Assembly (NCBI GenBank): GCA_950106755.1
Contig: OX467088.1
Coordinates: 31,272,401-31,336,400, forward strand
Direction: 5' to 3'
DNA from: Climacium dendroides
Taxonomy: Eukaryota; Streptophyta; Bryopsida; Hypnales; Climaciaceae
DNA length: 64,000 nucleotides
This document shows, in pieces, positions 47,444 to 59,000 of this stretch (positions are counted from its first letter, which is position 1; each line of letters opens with the position of its first letter). A program made the translations under genes and the position numbers. The notes beneath the pieces are model-generated. The model was not told where the DNA came from and did no database searches. It saw only the letters and a list, made by a program, of their open reading frames with translations.

Positions 47444-49009
47444 TCAGGATCCAATGGTAGGGCTCTCATCAGGTCTCTCCAACTGCTCGAAGACCTCATT
47501 TAGATTCCGGTTCCGTTCCCCATCCGTAGGTAGAACCGGATGTTCTTCCTCAGCTTCCGAGGAGTCCAAATCTATCGGCTGATGTCCGGTCGAGGGCGTC
47601 TCCTTTTTTGCCCTGCTTAACTGGGGCGTCTTGTCCTTTCTCGGCTCCTGAACTATGTCTTCCAGAAACAAGTCCGGAAGAGAAATTTCTGAGAGCCGGA
47701 CCGGAACTTCTGTCAATTTCTGGCTGCTCTCCACGATCCGGTCCGCTAACTCTCGTGCCTTGGATAGGAGCTTCTCCATCTGCTCCTCAAAATCGGTGAG
47801 GATGTGCACCACCTTGGTTCTGGATATCTTCTTGTCCTTGTACACCTCCTCTTCGAACAGGCGCGCCTTGGTGATTGCGGCTCCGGGTCCTCCAAGCACG
47901 TCCTTCACTTCCGCGGCCAACTTCTTCATTTCCTCCGCCATCTCCTTTGTCGCGGTGGCGTTCTCAAGCAACGTGAATAGCTCGGCCTTGAGGGTGTCCA
48001 CCTCATCGTGCTGCCGCTTGCTGTCCTCCTTCATCTTCCGGAGCTCTTCTGGATTGATAACACTCTCAGCCACCTTCTGTGGCAACTGACTGTCCGGTTC
48101 CGCTCTGATTAATTCCGCGATCGCCTTGAGCGTTCGCTTCTTAACTTCCCAATCCGCCCAGATTCCGCAGAGGATCCCAACCAACTCGTCGAACGGATCT
48201 ACGGTCCCGGATCCGGATGCCACATCCGGTCCGGTTGGAGTCTCCCCTCTGCGCGGATGGGGTTGAACCGGAGACGTCCTTCAATTCCAGATCGGCGTGG
48301 TCTTCTGCCTTTTGGAGGGGACATACGGTTCCTCCTCTTCTTCTTCTTCTTCCTCCTCTTTGGTTTCGTTTCCGGAATCCGCTTCTTGGTCGGACTCGGA
48401 TTCGTCGTATTTCATGGTCCGCTCCTAGGCCTTCCACACCTTCAGCTTCACTTTCGTCAGCAGTTCCTGTTGCTGGTAGAGGTGGTATACATAAGGGCAC
48501 AGTGGGGTAGCCCTATTTCTCCCCACTCTTGTAGTAAGCTGGGACACCAGATCAAAGAAGATCCGGCCCCAGTCTACTTTCCGGGTTCCGCTCAGCGCTC
48601 CGAAAATCGTGTTAGCCAAGGTGATAGTCACCCTGGTGGGCTTTTCCGGATGCAGAACCGGAACCAGGAACAAGAGCAGGCGTCGCTCCCGGTCATCGAG
48701 GCAGTCTTCGACCGCGTAGCCGTCCTTCAAATTTATTACGCTTCCGAACTTGCCCTGGACGAAATCATCCTTCTGGTTGGCAAGCCCGAGTCCTCCTGGC
48801 CGGAATCCGTATACGTCCCGCCACAAAGCCTCGGTCCATTGGACCGGATTCCCTCTCAGGCTGTTATCGAACTGATTCGATACGCCACTCAGGATTTCTC
48901 TAACCATCCTCTCATCTTTGAAACCCCAAGGTTTCAAAGCTAACTCATGACAACCCATCAATGACAAATCCTCTCTGAGCTCTCCCTGTTCCGGTTCCTT
49001 GGTCGGCAT
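47444..49009 (-). pseudogene. Gag-like gene of the 3.4-kb element, two premature stops
   Basis: One reading frame runs from the ATG at 49009 (MPTKEPEQGELREDL) to a stop at 47444. It is interrupted by TAG at 48425-48427 (VWKA*ERTM) and TGA at 48281-48283 (PIWN*RTSP). In order: an N-terminal domain with LDDRERRLLLFLVPVL and TITLANTIFGALSG; DWGRIFFDLVSQL; an acidic run of nine Glu; then a long coiled coil (MKEDSKRQHDEVDTL; EMAEEMKKLAAEVKDVL) and a Pro/Glu/Ser-rich tail. A capsid-like helical domain followed by a coiled coil fits the gag of nonautonomous plant LTR elements. There is no zinc knuckle, protease, reverse transcriptase or integrase. Assignment rests on context (TG..CA ends, target duplication) more than on motif. 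Confidence 0.55.
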
Positions 49010-50925
49010 GACCGGATCACTTTTCTAAGCTTTACTTCACTCGGGGGCGGGGTGTTAGAACCTCTCTTCTGGTTCAGCCGTGGCATGAGGGTAGCTCTAC
49101 CCGGTTTTCACTCTTCTACAGTCCTAACAAGGGAGCGCCGACACTTAGATGTTCCGCTCCGCCTGTAAACTAACCTACTGGCGTGCTCACACTCTTAGCT
49201 TCTCAAGTATCCGCTCGCACTCAAGGTCTCACCCACTCATGTCTGGAGGAGTTCTCTCCATCTCACACCCCTCTCTCACTTCCGGACCCTCTTGTACTTC
49301 CTCTTCCTTGCCGTGGTCAACGATAGAAATGTCAGGCGCTAAATCAGGATATGACAACACGTGGAAATCCAAAGACCTGAAAATGGGCAAGGCCAGGCTT
49401 CATATAGTCCTGACGCCCTTGACTGTCTTTATGACCGGTCGGATATCCGGTCCGGTTCTTGACATCCGGTTATCTCCTAATCCGGTCAACAAGATTCCGG
49501 TTGGAAATACTATCCGGTTGTACATCTAATCCGTTCCGCTTTGACCTAAAACCGGATTAGTTCCGTAAGGTCCTTTTGGTGACTATTTTTGGATTTATTT
49601 TTCTCTCTAGATGAATCCGGATACCTATTTCTAATTTCCGGTTCGCTCAAAAAGGTAAACAAATAAAAATCAAAAATATGAGTTGTCACAATTTCGATCG
49701 TCCACCCCAAATTTGAATCCAATGATTCTCTCTGCAATGCTAGATTTTGAAGAATTCAAAAACCTCTCCTTACTTTCGGTGTTCGCCAGCAGCTCGCCTT
49801 CAACAACCAAAACCTCTTCTGCTTGAACAATCTCCGCTATCGATGCAGGAGATAATTTGACACCGCCCGGCTTGAATTTTCCAAAGAGCAACTTTGCTTC
49901 CACCGGTTGTGACCCCAAACCGCTGGCTGCTTCACTGGCCTTCGAAACGGAAGGCTTTGCAATAGCATAAGGCGCCAAATGCTTTAGGGCAGTAGCCTCC
50001 TCTTCTGTAAGATCTCTCTTCAAAAGTTCCCCCTCTAATCGGTTGATAAGAAGTAAATTCGTCGATGCAGCAACGGATGCCCAATTCACATCAAAACCCA
50101 TCAATCCAGCAATGTAGCCTTTTACCACCCAAGCCATGAACTCATTATTTGTAATCTCAGACTTCCCATAAATTTTAGCACACAACTGAAGAAGCTCTAA
50201 TCTACTTTGTGGACTCAGAGTAGTGTTTGTTGTCTTAAACGTTGAACACTTTCCCCAAACTTCCTCAATTTTCTCCGGGGTCACACAGGCCATATCCGCG
50301 GAATGCTTAGGGTTTAGACCACAACCAGACAAGCCTCTCTCCTTCACAAAAAATTCGGTTGTCTGCAGTTTAAGAGATGCTAACTCTAGAAGCAACTCTC
50401 GAACAGACTGAGGGACTTTTGTAGACTTCTGCTTCTTGTCAAACGATCCCCTCCTCTCTCTCGAAAGTTTTGCGGACTCTCCTCGCACCACCTTTGACTC
50501 CATTGTGCGCAATAGACTGAGCAAATTCAGCGGTAAGCAAAAACCAAACCAATGTGCTCAAATCCCACCTAAACCCTGAATTGTACACTGACTGAGACTA
50601 GAATTGTAACCTCGCATCTGAGCAAACTAACCCTACACAAGATTTGCAAAGTTCAGAAGTTGAGCACATCAGCAGCCTGCGCATAGTGCAAGCGCCGCCA
50701 AAACAAAACATGACCAAACAAAAAATCGGACAACGTGAGCACCAAAGTAGGACGTGAGCACCAGAGCGAAACCTGAGTAGAGTCAGACTTGTTGAATTGA
50801 AAGAATGACAAAAAAAAACGTTGGTCCATTGTCAGCATGTAATGTGGCGCTTGTAATTAACTACGTGTACAACTCATCCAAGTTCCACTTAAAACCAGCC
50901 TTAAAAACCACCCATAGGATGTTGG

Positions 50926-50953
50926 TTTTGGCTCCTATTACCTCGTTTTTACC
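50926..50953 (-). promoter_or_regulatory. Conserved promoter block upstream of gene 3
   Basis: Minus-strand GGGTAAAAACGAGGTAATAG followed by GAGCCAA, matching the block at 32333-32360 upstream of gene 2 apart from a few bases. It lies about 420 bp before the gene 3 start. Confidence 0.6.
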
Positions 50954-51057
50954 CGATGACGGACTCTAGTTAATCACTGTGATCCTCAAACTTCTTATCC
51001 TGTAGGCTACCTAGCTATGTTAAAAACTTTTCTGGCTTCTATGATAGTATATTGTCA

Positions 51058-51080
51058 AATCAACGCGGCTCGCGTTGATT
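51058..51080. promoter_or_regulatory. 23-bp palindrome, site 5
   Basis: Arms AATCAACGCG / CGCGTTGATT around GCT. Compared with site 1, the left arm G-to-A change is matched by the C-to-T change in the right arm, so symmetry is preserved. It lies upstream of gene 3 in the same relation to the GAGGTAATAG block as site 4 has to gene 2. Confidence 0.7.
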
Positions 51081-51139
51081 TGTATTCTGTCATATTTTAG
51101 GGTTTTAAGGGCAAGCCTACTTCTGAACTCTTTCGGAAT

Positions 51140-51905
51140 TTCTCACACAAAATCCAAAACACATACAGACCCTAAGCAAACCTAAGCACAGACAGACCCT
51201 CAGCCAAACCCCATGACAAGAGCAGCGAACTCTGAAATCAAAAAACTACAGTAACAAACAATGTCCGTATACCAATATGGATTCGATAGATAGCAAGAAC
51301 CTTATAAATCCAAGATGAAGCAAATCCAAGCACATATAGACCCTAAGATATTGGTTAAATATTATTCTACTTTCATACAGATTTGAAATCCAAACAAACC
51401 AAGCCCGAAGCAAACCCAAGCACACACTGACCCTACTCAAGCAAATACTATGCAAATCCAAGCACGGATTGACCCTAACATCACATGTCTTCATTACTGT
51501 TTTGAAAATTGTATAAAAAAGACCTAGATTCAAGAAACCATAGATCGGTGTAAAAGAGAAATCCAAAACCCACCACATCAGAAAGCACAGCTTCTCTCGA
51601 ATGCCTGAACATGGAAGATATTGGAAATCCAAGTAAACCAAACCCTGAGCAAACCTGTGCACACACTGACCTACTCAGCCAAACCCTAAGCATAACAAAG
51701 TACACACTAGCCCTACTCAGCCAAATCGTAAACCTTAAGCAAACCCGTGCATATACTGACCTACTCAGCCAAACCCTATGCAAATCCAAAGCACACACTG
51801 GTCCTACTCAGCCAATTGAACCGTAAACCCTAAACAAACCACAACACACATTGGCCCTACTCAGCCAAACCCACCCTAAACCCAAATACACACTGATCCT
51901 AACAT
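51140..51905. repeat. Degenerate tandem repeats in the gene 3 upstream region
   Basis: Repeated ACACACTGACCCTACTCAGC, then CAAACCCTAAGCAAACC, with spacing of about 45-70 bp and strongest from 51640 to 51900. This is a CCCTAA-rich, telomere-like composition without perfect telomere units. Confidence 0.75.
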
Positions 51906-51970
51906 ATTAGAAACAGTGAAGCAATCAGGAACTCACCTTATATGAATACAAAACTACCTTGACTGACAAT

Positions 51971-52110
51971 GAATACCGAGACTCTACCAGCGTGCCACTG
52001 AAATTTCCCGACGTCCCTTGTGTGCGGTTGAGAATGGCTACCAACGTTGAGTACCGAGACTCCACCGGCTTGCCACCAAAATTTCCTGACGTCCCTTGTG
52101 TGCGGTTGAG
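51971..52110. repeat. 78-bp tandem duplication
   Basis: Units from 51971 and 52049 share TACCGAGACTC(T/C)ACC and GACGTCCCTTGTGTGCGGTT. Confidence 0.9.
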
Positions 52111-52344
52111 ACTACAGAAGATACTCAAGCCACCTCCGTCCCCAAAGAAGAAGAGCAAGCCTCAGAACTGCGCCATAGAAGAATTGCCACAGAAGCAGCG
52201 CTGATGAAGAAGGATGAAGCGCACGATAACAAACAAAGCAAAAACGAAATGGCTTGCAGAAACGAGGCGAAACCAAAAACTACAGAAAACCAAAATGCGA
52301 TGCAGAAGTAGAAGCGCCAAACCCTAGACGACAACCAACCTCCC

Positions 52345-52430
52345 CTGGCCCTTGATCAGTTTGATACCCGCCATTGATACCCTTGATCAGTTTGATACCC
52401 GCCCTTGATCAATTTGATACCCTGGGCCTA
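52345..52430. repeat. Short tandem repeat
   Basis: CCCTTGATCAGTTTGATACC-type units about 33-35 bp long, two to three copies. Confidence 0.7.
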
Positions 52431-53117
52431 AACTTGGATCCGAGATTGAAAGGATGTCTCAGGATTGATACCTGCACATCGTATACCTAGGGCCTATACT
52501 GGGATTCGAGATTGAAAGGGTGTCTCACAAGTATCTTTGAATGGAAGATAAGTGGACATGGTATGCACTTAGTTGGATATCAATATCAATTAGAATCGAC
52601 GGAGATACAAAGGCTAAGGCCTACTTTGATTAACTTGGAATTTGTTTGAAATTGAACAAAATGCCAACATTTCCATAAGTTGTTTCAATTTTTGTTAAAT
52701 TTTAACCATACTAATTCAAACTTGACATATTAGAGATTTCATAGGAAAAGAAAAGACAACAATATCATTTATATAGTGAAAGATTATAATGTTTGACCAT
52801 GAAGGTTTTCAAACTGCAAAAAAATTTCAACCCTCTTTTTAGAAGTCAAATCTAAAAAACTGGTAACCAAAGATATTTGAGGTTACAAAGCCTAACATGT
52901 ATAACCCCAATGAACATATGGCTTCTTAAAATCTACTCTATAGTTGTTTAAAATGTACTCTATAGATGTTTGATGCTAAAACTAGACTTCACAAAGTTTT
53001 TTTGGAAATATTAAACTACTGAAAATAGCAACTTCGTTAAGTTTTGCTTGACTTCAAAGTTCTGCAAACACCACATTCTAGTGCCTAGGGCATTTACAGA
53101 CATTACTAACATAAATT

Positions 53118-53721
53118 GGTGACCTGCATGTTTTATTAAAACAAAACTCTTAGAATTAACTTTACTTTTTGGTAGGTACAATGTCATAAAATTCAATCAA
53201 GGCCAATTTATATGGGCTCAAAAAATTTGTCCACAAGTTCTAAATTTTTTTTGGTTGTGGGTTTGGTCAATGCATGTGTGAAAAAAAAAAAAGGGTGATC
53301 CACATGTTTTTTTGAACCTAAACTCTTAAAATTGACTGTACTTTGTAGTACCAATGTCATGAAATTCAATCAAGGCCAATTTAAATGGGCCCAACAAATT
53401 TGTCCACAAGTTCTAAATTTCTTTTGGTTGTGGGTTTGGTCAATGCATGTGTGAAAAAAAATAAATCGGTGACCCACATGTTTTTTTGAACCTAAACTCT
53501 TAAAATTGACTGTACTTTGTAGAACCAATGTCATGAAATTCAATCAAGGCCAATTTAAATGGGCCCAACAAATTTGTCCACAAGTTCTAAATTTTTTTTG
53601 GTTGTGAGTTTGGTCAATGCATGTGTGAAAAAAATTAAATTAGTGACCCACATGTTTTTTTAAACCTGAACTCTTAAAATTGACTATACTTTGTAGTACC
53701 AACATCATGAAATTCAATCAA
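53118..53721. repeat. About 175-bp tandem repeat, 3.4 copies
   Basis: Units start at 53118, 53294, 53468 and 53642 with (G/A)GTGA(C/T)CCACATG. Each holds TTCAATCAAGGCCAATTTAA, TTTGTCCACAAGTTCTAAAT and TTGGTCAATGCATGTGTGAA. The fourth is cut after about 80 bp where the duplicated-exon region begins. Confidence 0.95.
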
Positions 53722-53760
53722 AGATGGATGCGTTACAAAGGCCATGATCCAAGATTGTAC

Positions 53761-53844
53761 CTCACGACTATTAGAATCTGATGCTGAAACGTTCAGAGCC
53801 TCCTTCTCCCGCCGCGCGAGGTTTCGGCTCCGACTCGTCTCCAT
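53761..53844 (-). CDS. 84-nt first-exon-like segment, copy 1
   Basis: ATG at 53844 opens 28 codons (METSRSRNLARREKEA..., ...VSASDSN) and ends at GAG|GTACAA. A second copy of exactly the same length lies at 54293-54376. It may start a gene whose later exons lie toward lower coordinates, but none were identified. Confidence 0.35.
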
Positions 53845-54292
53845 TGCCTCAGCTTCCGTCAAAGACTACCGCAAGTCAGACAAGAGATCGGGGACCCTAA
53901 ATCCAAAAGTCACTGACCGGTCCTTCGACTTCGGCCATCGAGGAGGAAGGTCTCGGTGGCGAGACTGCCGCGAGACAGACAGGAGATCAGGACCCAAAAC
54001 CCTAATGACGATTGTTGTGACAGCAGTTGATCTCGCATCCAAGAAAACAAACCGGTTGAACTCTGTGGTTTACCCTACAAAGAACTCAACATAAGAATCC
54101 CAAGAGAGTTCTCACGATCACACCCTCTCGGTCGGAAGAATACAAAACCGAGAACTACAACTTCCTCCAGTTGGTATCCCAAAGCTAAGCTCAATCGCAA
54201 ACGATTGAGTAGGAGACTACAGAACCGATTGGGGCAGGTGGACTCGGAATTCATAATGGACTCGTTAAAAACTACATGAGCCAAAATTATAC

Positions 54293-54376
54293 CTTGTGAA
54301 TATCGGAATCCGATGCTGAAACCTTTGCGGCCTCTTGCTCACGTCGCACGAGGTCTCGTCTCCGCCTCGTCTCCAT
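54293..54376 (-). CDS. 84-nt first-exon-like segment, copy 2
   Basis: 28 codons (METRRRRDLVRREQEA..., ...VSASDSD) ending at AAG|GTATAA. 17 of 28 residues match copy 1, and both copies end at a usable GT donor. Very basic N-terminus, unknown function. Confidence 0.35.
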
Positions 54377-55096
54377 TGCCAAAACTTCCGTCAAAAGTTC
54401 ACCGATTTGAAAGAACTAATCGCAAGACCAAAGGAAACTCACTAAACCCTAAAAGAGGCGGACAGGATGACGTAGAGGGAAGACGACAGATCGCTTCCAA
54501 GTCTGCAGGCGGTTGGAGGTGGAAAGGCAGACAAGTAGACGCAGAGGAAAGACGGAAAATCTCGCTCAAGTCTAGAGGCGGTTGGAGGTGGTGAGTTGCG
54601 AAGAATGTTCAAGACGCAGTTAACAACTATGGAGAACAGATTAGGGTTGAGGAATGTGGGAGTGGAAACTAATCACATCTAGGGACCTACAAGGTGCATA
54701 GAGCTAGAATCTATACTTAGCATTCCGAGGTTCTCTACTCAGTAATGTATACTTGGGGTTCAATGGGAATTCACTTTAACATCGGCCATTTCCTATTTTT
54801 TAGACAAAATTTGTTGTGTACAAGGACACATGATGATTACAAGTCCTCGACATCCTTCTTCAATATGGTTGAATGGAATATTCATCATGCAAAGTATAAC
54901 TTCAAAATGCGAGAAAAACCTAGACGAGATGCAATACATTGAATATCAATATCATGTTTTCATTGTTTAGGTGATTCTAGCATCAAGTCATCAACTAGAA
55001 AGCACATGCATAGTCTACAATATATCTGATATAAGACATCATACATACATTACGCAACTGTGCACTACTTGGATCATTGTCATTTTGTTCACTTCT

Positions 55097-55348
55097 CTAT
55101 TCACTGTGGCGATTTGAACTTGATTGCTCCCTTTTCCCTAGATTGCATATGAAAGATCTCTCTTGTGAGTTTTCCACCTTCTCCTCCTCAAGCTCAGATG
55201 ATGTTGGGGTCTTGCGAATTAGCCTCCTTCGTTTCATCCTTGCCCTCTTCAATGCCTTGTTACTACTGTAGAAGAATGAACTCCTTCTCCTCTTTCTCCG
55301 CTTTCCAATACTATTTTGATCACCAGAAATGTCTATCTTTGGTGGCAT
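55097..55348 (-). CDS. Small basic protein, 83 aa, unknown
   Basis: ATG-to-TAG frame (MPPKIDISGDQNSIGKRRKR...) with two basic clusters (KRRKRRR, RARMKRRRLIRK) and an acidic patch (SELEEEKVE). A nuclear location is plausible. It may be a 5' exon of the same minus-strand locus as the duplicated 84-nt exons. No splice evidence, no family recognised. Confidence 0.35.
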   Translation of the reverse strand: MPPKIDISGDQNSIGKRRKRRRSSFFYSSNKALKRARMKRRRLIRKTPTSSELEEEKVENSQERSFICNLGKREQSSSNRHSE

Positions 55349-56092
55349 CTACCTCAACTGATCCTCTGGAAGCTTCCATATGCATGCATGTCCTCTCTCA
55401 CTAGTTAGAATATCAAAATGCAAGAGATCTCAGCATAGGAATGTAAGAGACTTTGTGTAGACCTTCTTTCTGTACTTATAGTGTAGTATGTGGACATTTT
55501 TTTAAAAATGAATTCCAGTAACGAATGACTTCATAGAATGTTTTCATTCACTTTTTTTAATCCCTTGTCTCCTGTGATTTGATTCTACTGGAAATCTTGC
55601 ATTGGGGATTGTTTCCCAAGCTAGTGGTAATGAGGATTCGATTTTCTCAAATACTAGCTTCATTATAGGTCATACAATAAATCCAAAAGCGCCACTTGTA
55701 GATTCTAACAGCAGGCAATATTTGCTTTTTTAAACCATATTCTTGATAATGATATGTCAATAGCTTCATTCTAGTTGTACTTACTTGAAATATTTTCAAA
55801 ACGTCATTACTTCGACTTCTTTAGACGAACCACCATTGATAGTGTCCTTTATTCGTGTGGCTTGTCCCGTACGTCAATTTTGGACATTTGATGCACCCAT
55901 TTACATCTCTGTCATTGTTTGGGCACATGGATTTAGTGTTCTGGCTTAACTAACTAGCAGTGTTCATTTAAAATACTCCGTTTCTATTTAGATGTGGGTC
56001 CATTAGGGTCCGTTAGGGTCCTATTTAAGCTTAGGAAGATTGTTTGTTCTCAAGTGATTTACCGTTTCTTTAACTTGTTAGTCGTACCCGTA

Positions 56093-59000
56093 ATGGCATC
56101 CATTAGAGCAAATGGGCATGAGGTGCCTCTTCTCATTCGCATCGGTAGTACTGGTTTTGCAAATTTGTCCAACGACCTTCTCCATGTTCGATACGGTTTC
56201 CTAGAGTCTTCCATCTACGTTGAAGAAGAGATTCATTCTGAGACCGGAGCACTTGTTCAATCGATTCTCATACCCAGAACTGCTAATCAGTACGGATATA
56301 TTTGGAACTTAGTAGTAGGTCGATATAGAGCATTTGGTTTGTCATCTGTTGTTGTGGATGCTTCGACTGAGATAGTAACACCTACCTTTGATGCATCCAC
56401 TGCACAATTTCCAATATTGAGATCCGTTAAGAGAGAACCACATGATCCTTCTCTAGCTGACGAGGAACAAATCCGTTTGAATGTCGATTGCGCGGTACGT
56501 GAGTTACTAAGTCCAGTAGTTGAGTTATCCAGTGATTCAGAGGATGAGCATGGAAATAGTAGTCATCAATTTTTTCCATCAAAAGTGAATGATGCTTCTA
56601 CAAGAATTGAGGCCACAAAGTCTAGTGGATTGCGTGATAGTAGTGCTGGGAGTTCAATATTCTCACGTCCTCCCCTCTATCCGACAGACCATGATCACCC
56701 TAGTGTGCTGCAAAGTCTTAGAAAGCTAGCTAGTATTCAAGGATCTAGGAACGAGATTGCAAATCTCAACTTTGATTCAATTGAATGTAAGAAGGTCCAA
56801 TTCCTTCCAACTAGCTTTGATGGAGATATTATCTTTGAGCTTCCACCGTGTAGGTCGGCGTCTGGATCGAGTTCTTCAAAGAATATGGCTGGCATGGATA
56901 AACGCTATGATGGCCATACATGGTGTCGTACAATTACTTCTAATATTCACAAGTTAGGGCTTAAATTCAGGAAGTCATCTTGTGTTGGTCATTTGGCATG
57001 TTTGAATCCTGCATGCGATTATTTGAATCGATGCTCCAGTAGAAATGAAACAGAGTGGATGGGTAACACAGCCACTCCATTCCTTGTAGGATCCAATCCG
57101 CCTAGAGACTCCACTGTAGTTTGCAAATTCTGCAAATTACCGCCCATTTGTATCAATTTCTGTGACGAAAGGATTTACTATGTCATGGGTCCATCCCACA
57201 TGACGAGGGCATGCATCCATCTAGGTACTCATGTCCACCCAGTTAGTGATGGTTTGTGTAGAGATGCAGTTGATACTATTTCAGGTCTCATCGCAAAAGA
57301 AGTTTCAAAAACCCCTACTGCTAAAGCATCAGCCATTGCATTGGCTGCTAGCAAGGAATTCCTCGATACATTCTTAGTTCACTCTGGTGACGAACCCAAG
57401 GAGATGTTGCAAGGCAAGGCTCTTAATGATGTCATGGATAAATTTCAAGTCCTTAGTTCGCCGAATGTCCGGAACATCATTGCTTCTTTTCGTAGCACTG
57501 GAGTAGGAGGAGGGGAGATTGATCGTCTACTTGCAATGAAGAAACAAGTAAAAATTGAGTTTATTCATGACAGTGTGTTCCCAGGACAGGGACAGAACAA
57601 GGTGTATCTCTTCAAGATGCTCGTGGATGGCCCAGGGAGTGGGGTTGACCTTGTGAGGAGGATGCAACCCGGAGGTGATCTGGCGAATTGTTGGCTTATG
57701 TTTGATCATGTGAAACGCGTTAAAGGCTGGGCTACAATTGCGTGCCACGTATATGATTCAGTTTATTGCAAGGTAATGACAATTGCAGTTTGTGACATGC
57801 AATCAGAAGATACCGAAGGGCAAGTCATTATGTGGAGGTGTCTCAATAAGGTAATGGAGAAGAACGACTTGCCAAATCCTAACTTCAAAGGGTTCATGGC
57901 AGACAGCGCACAAGCCAATTGGAATGCTGTTAGAATTGTTTATGGATCTGGAGATCCATCCATCAAGATGATTGACAAAGAACGCACTTGCCTTTTTCAT
58001 TGGGCTACCTCCATAAAGCAACACACCGAAAAACTCATTAAGCGGGAACATCAATGCCAACACATGAAGTTGTGCAGAGACTACAAAGATGCTAAGAACT
58101 TAGAGGAAGCAGAGAGTAGGTACCTCCAAATGAAGGCGTGGTGGTACTCTTCTGGTGCGGCATCAGAGGAATCTCTAAAGGAGCTTGAATTGTGGTTAGC
58201 CTTCTGGCACTTCAGATACCGTCAATGGGGGGGCTTCATGGAAACCGTAAGTACCGCATTCTTCTACCTTTCGATTCATTTGTCTTTTATATGCAGTTTT
58301 CACGTTGAGTTTTGGATTATTGCTAATGTGAGTGCCAAAACAATGTACAGGATCTATCCGTGGAAGAATTGGCTGACATTCCATCTTGTAACCTCTTTGA
58401 GACGATTCACAACAAGTAGCTACAAGCATCTGGTAAACGCGGTACAGACTTATACATTGCGACATGTGATGATTGGGTCCGTGCCTTCATGCAAATGACC
58501 AATTATCGAGTGTACCTTAATGGTGGGCCATCTGAACATGGACCTTCCCATTAGGACCTAAAGTTGAAGAGGGCAATAGCATCAATGGACGGGAAACGAA
58601 TTACTGATGCTTTGTGCAGTATGCCTGGTGCTGAAGACATTTGTACACGCATCCCCCACTTGGAAGGAGAAGAAGTGTTTGGGTCCATTAAAAGGACCCT
58701 TGATGTTCCTATTGGCTCCGAAGGAGATTCTCATCGCCCAGATAAGGTGAATTTTTTCCACCCACGCGTTCAAATTCGGTCAGCTCCAAGCCATGTTAGG
58801 AATACAATGGATGATACACCACCAATTCCTCATGTCAAACATGTGTTGGAGACAGATTGTGATCCATTTCAGTGGCACATAGCCCGCCTTTCTGTGAAGT
58901 CTAAGAGAAAGTGCCATGCCATTCAATCAGAAACAGAGGTTAAGTGCAAGATGATCATTGTGAGGGGTGCTACAGCCACAGCTGCTCCATTATATAAGGG

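Larger units (their letters stand above)
46265..49690 (-). mobile_element. 3.4-kb TG..CA retroelement with gag-like gene, inserted in gene 3
   Basis: Flanked by the direct repeat ATTTC (46260-46264 and 49691-49695). The element starts TGTCGCAGCACAG and ends GTTGTCACA on the plus strand. Its coding sense is minus. The left 1.1 kb looks like the 3' half of an LTR, with a TATATAAAA at 47297-47289 (minus) and an end resembling the solo LTR at 34616-36419. A full pair of matching LTRs is not visible and no pol gene is present. It is therefore a nonautonomous or internally deleted LTR element. Its excision in silico restores the gene 3 reading frame exactly, which confirms the ends. Confidence 0.8.
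42910..50503 (-). pseudogene. Uncharacterised 753-residue gene with RING-like cluster, split by a retroelement (gene 3)
   Basis: Exon 1 is 50503-49691 continued at 46259-46170, exon 2 is 45951-45300, exon 3 is 43754-43452 and exon 4 is 43313-42910. Phases agree throughout. Reading across the inserted 3.4-kb element restores DDRN followed by ADAKEVAENV in frame, so the element hit the coding exon. The N-terminal part is helical (MESKVVRGES; QSRLELLQLCAKIYGKSE; MAWVVKGYIAGLMGFDVNWA). Next comes a coiled coil (EGLQQNDLLISALE; ADMAVVKRELEEVRRYKD). Then comes a Cys/His cluster, CRHLYHPFY ... CVICKKTFHPAWW, like a RING-H2 finger with Tyr where a Cys ligand is expected. The tail is Ser/Lys-rich and disordered. 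A TAG at 45847-45849 interrupts exon 2 (QCK*LEYANF). Function unknown. RING proteins often act in ubiquitin transfer, but that is only a hint. The copy is broken twice. Confidence 0.7.

Noticed and set aside
47608..48943. Plus-strand open frames over the gag-like gene (63-228 codons)
   Set aside because: They are shadows of the minus-strand frame, which has the coiled-coil and acidic-run pattern of a real protein.
49764..49773. GTAAGG as the splice donor ending gene 3 exon 1
   Set aside because: Its phase does not fit the next coding segment, whereas reading on to the retroelement insertion point restores a continuous frame without a splice.
51140..51905. Interstitial telomere repeat
   Set aside because: CCCTAA words are frequent but embedded in a longer degenerate unit (ACTGACCCTACTCAGCC). 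There are no perfect CCCTAAA arrays.
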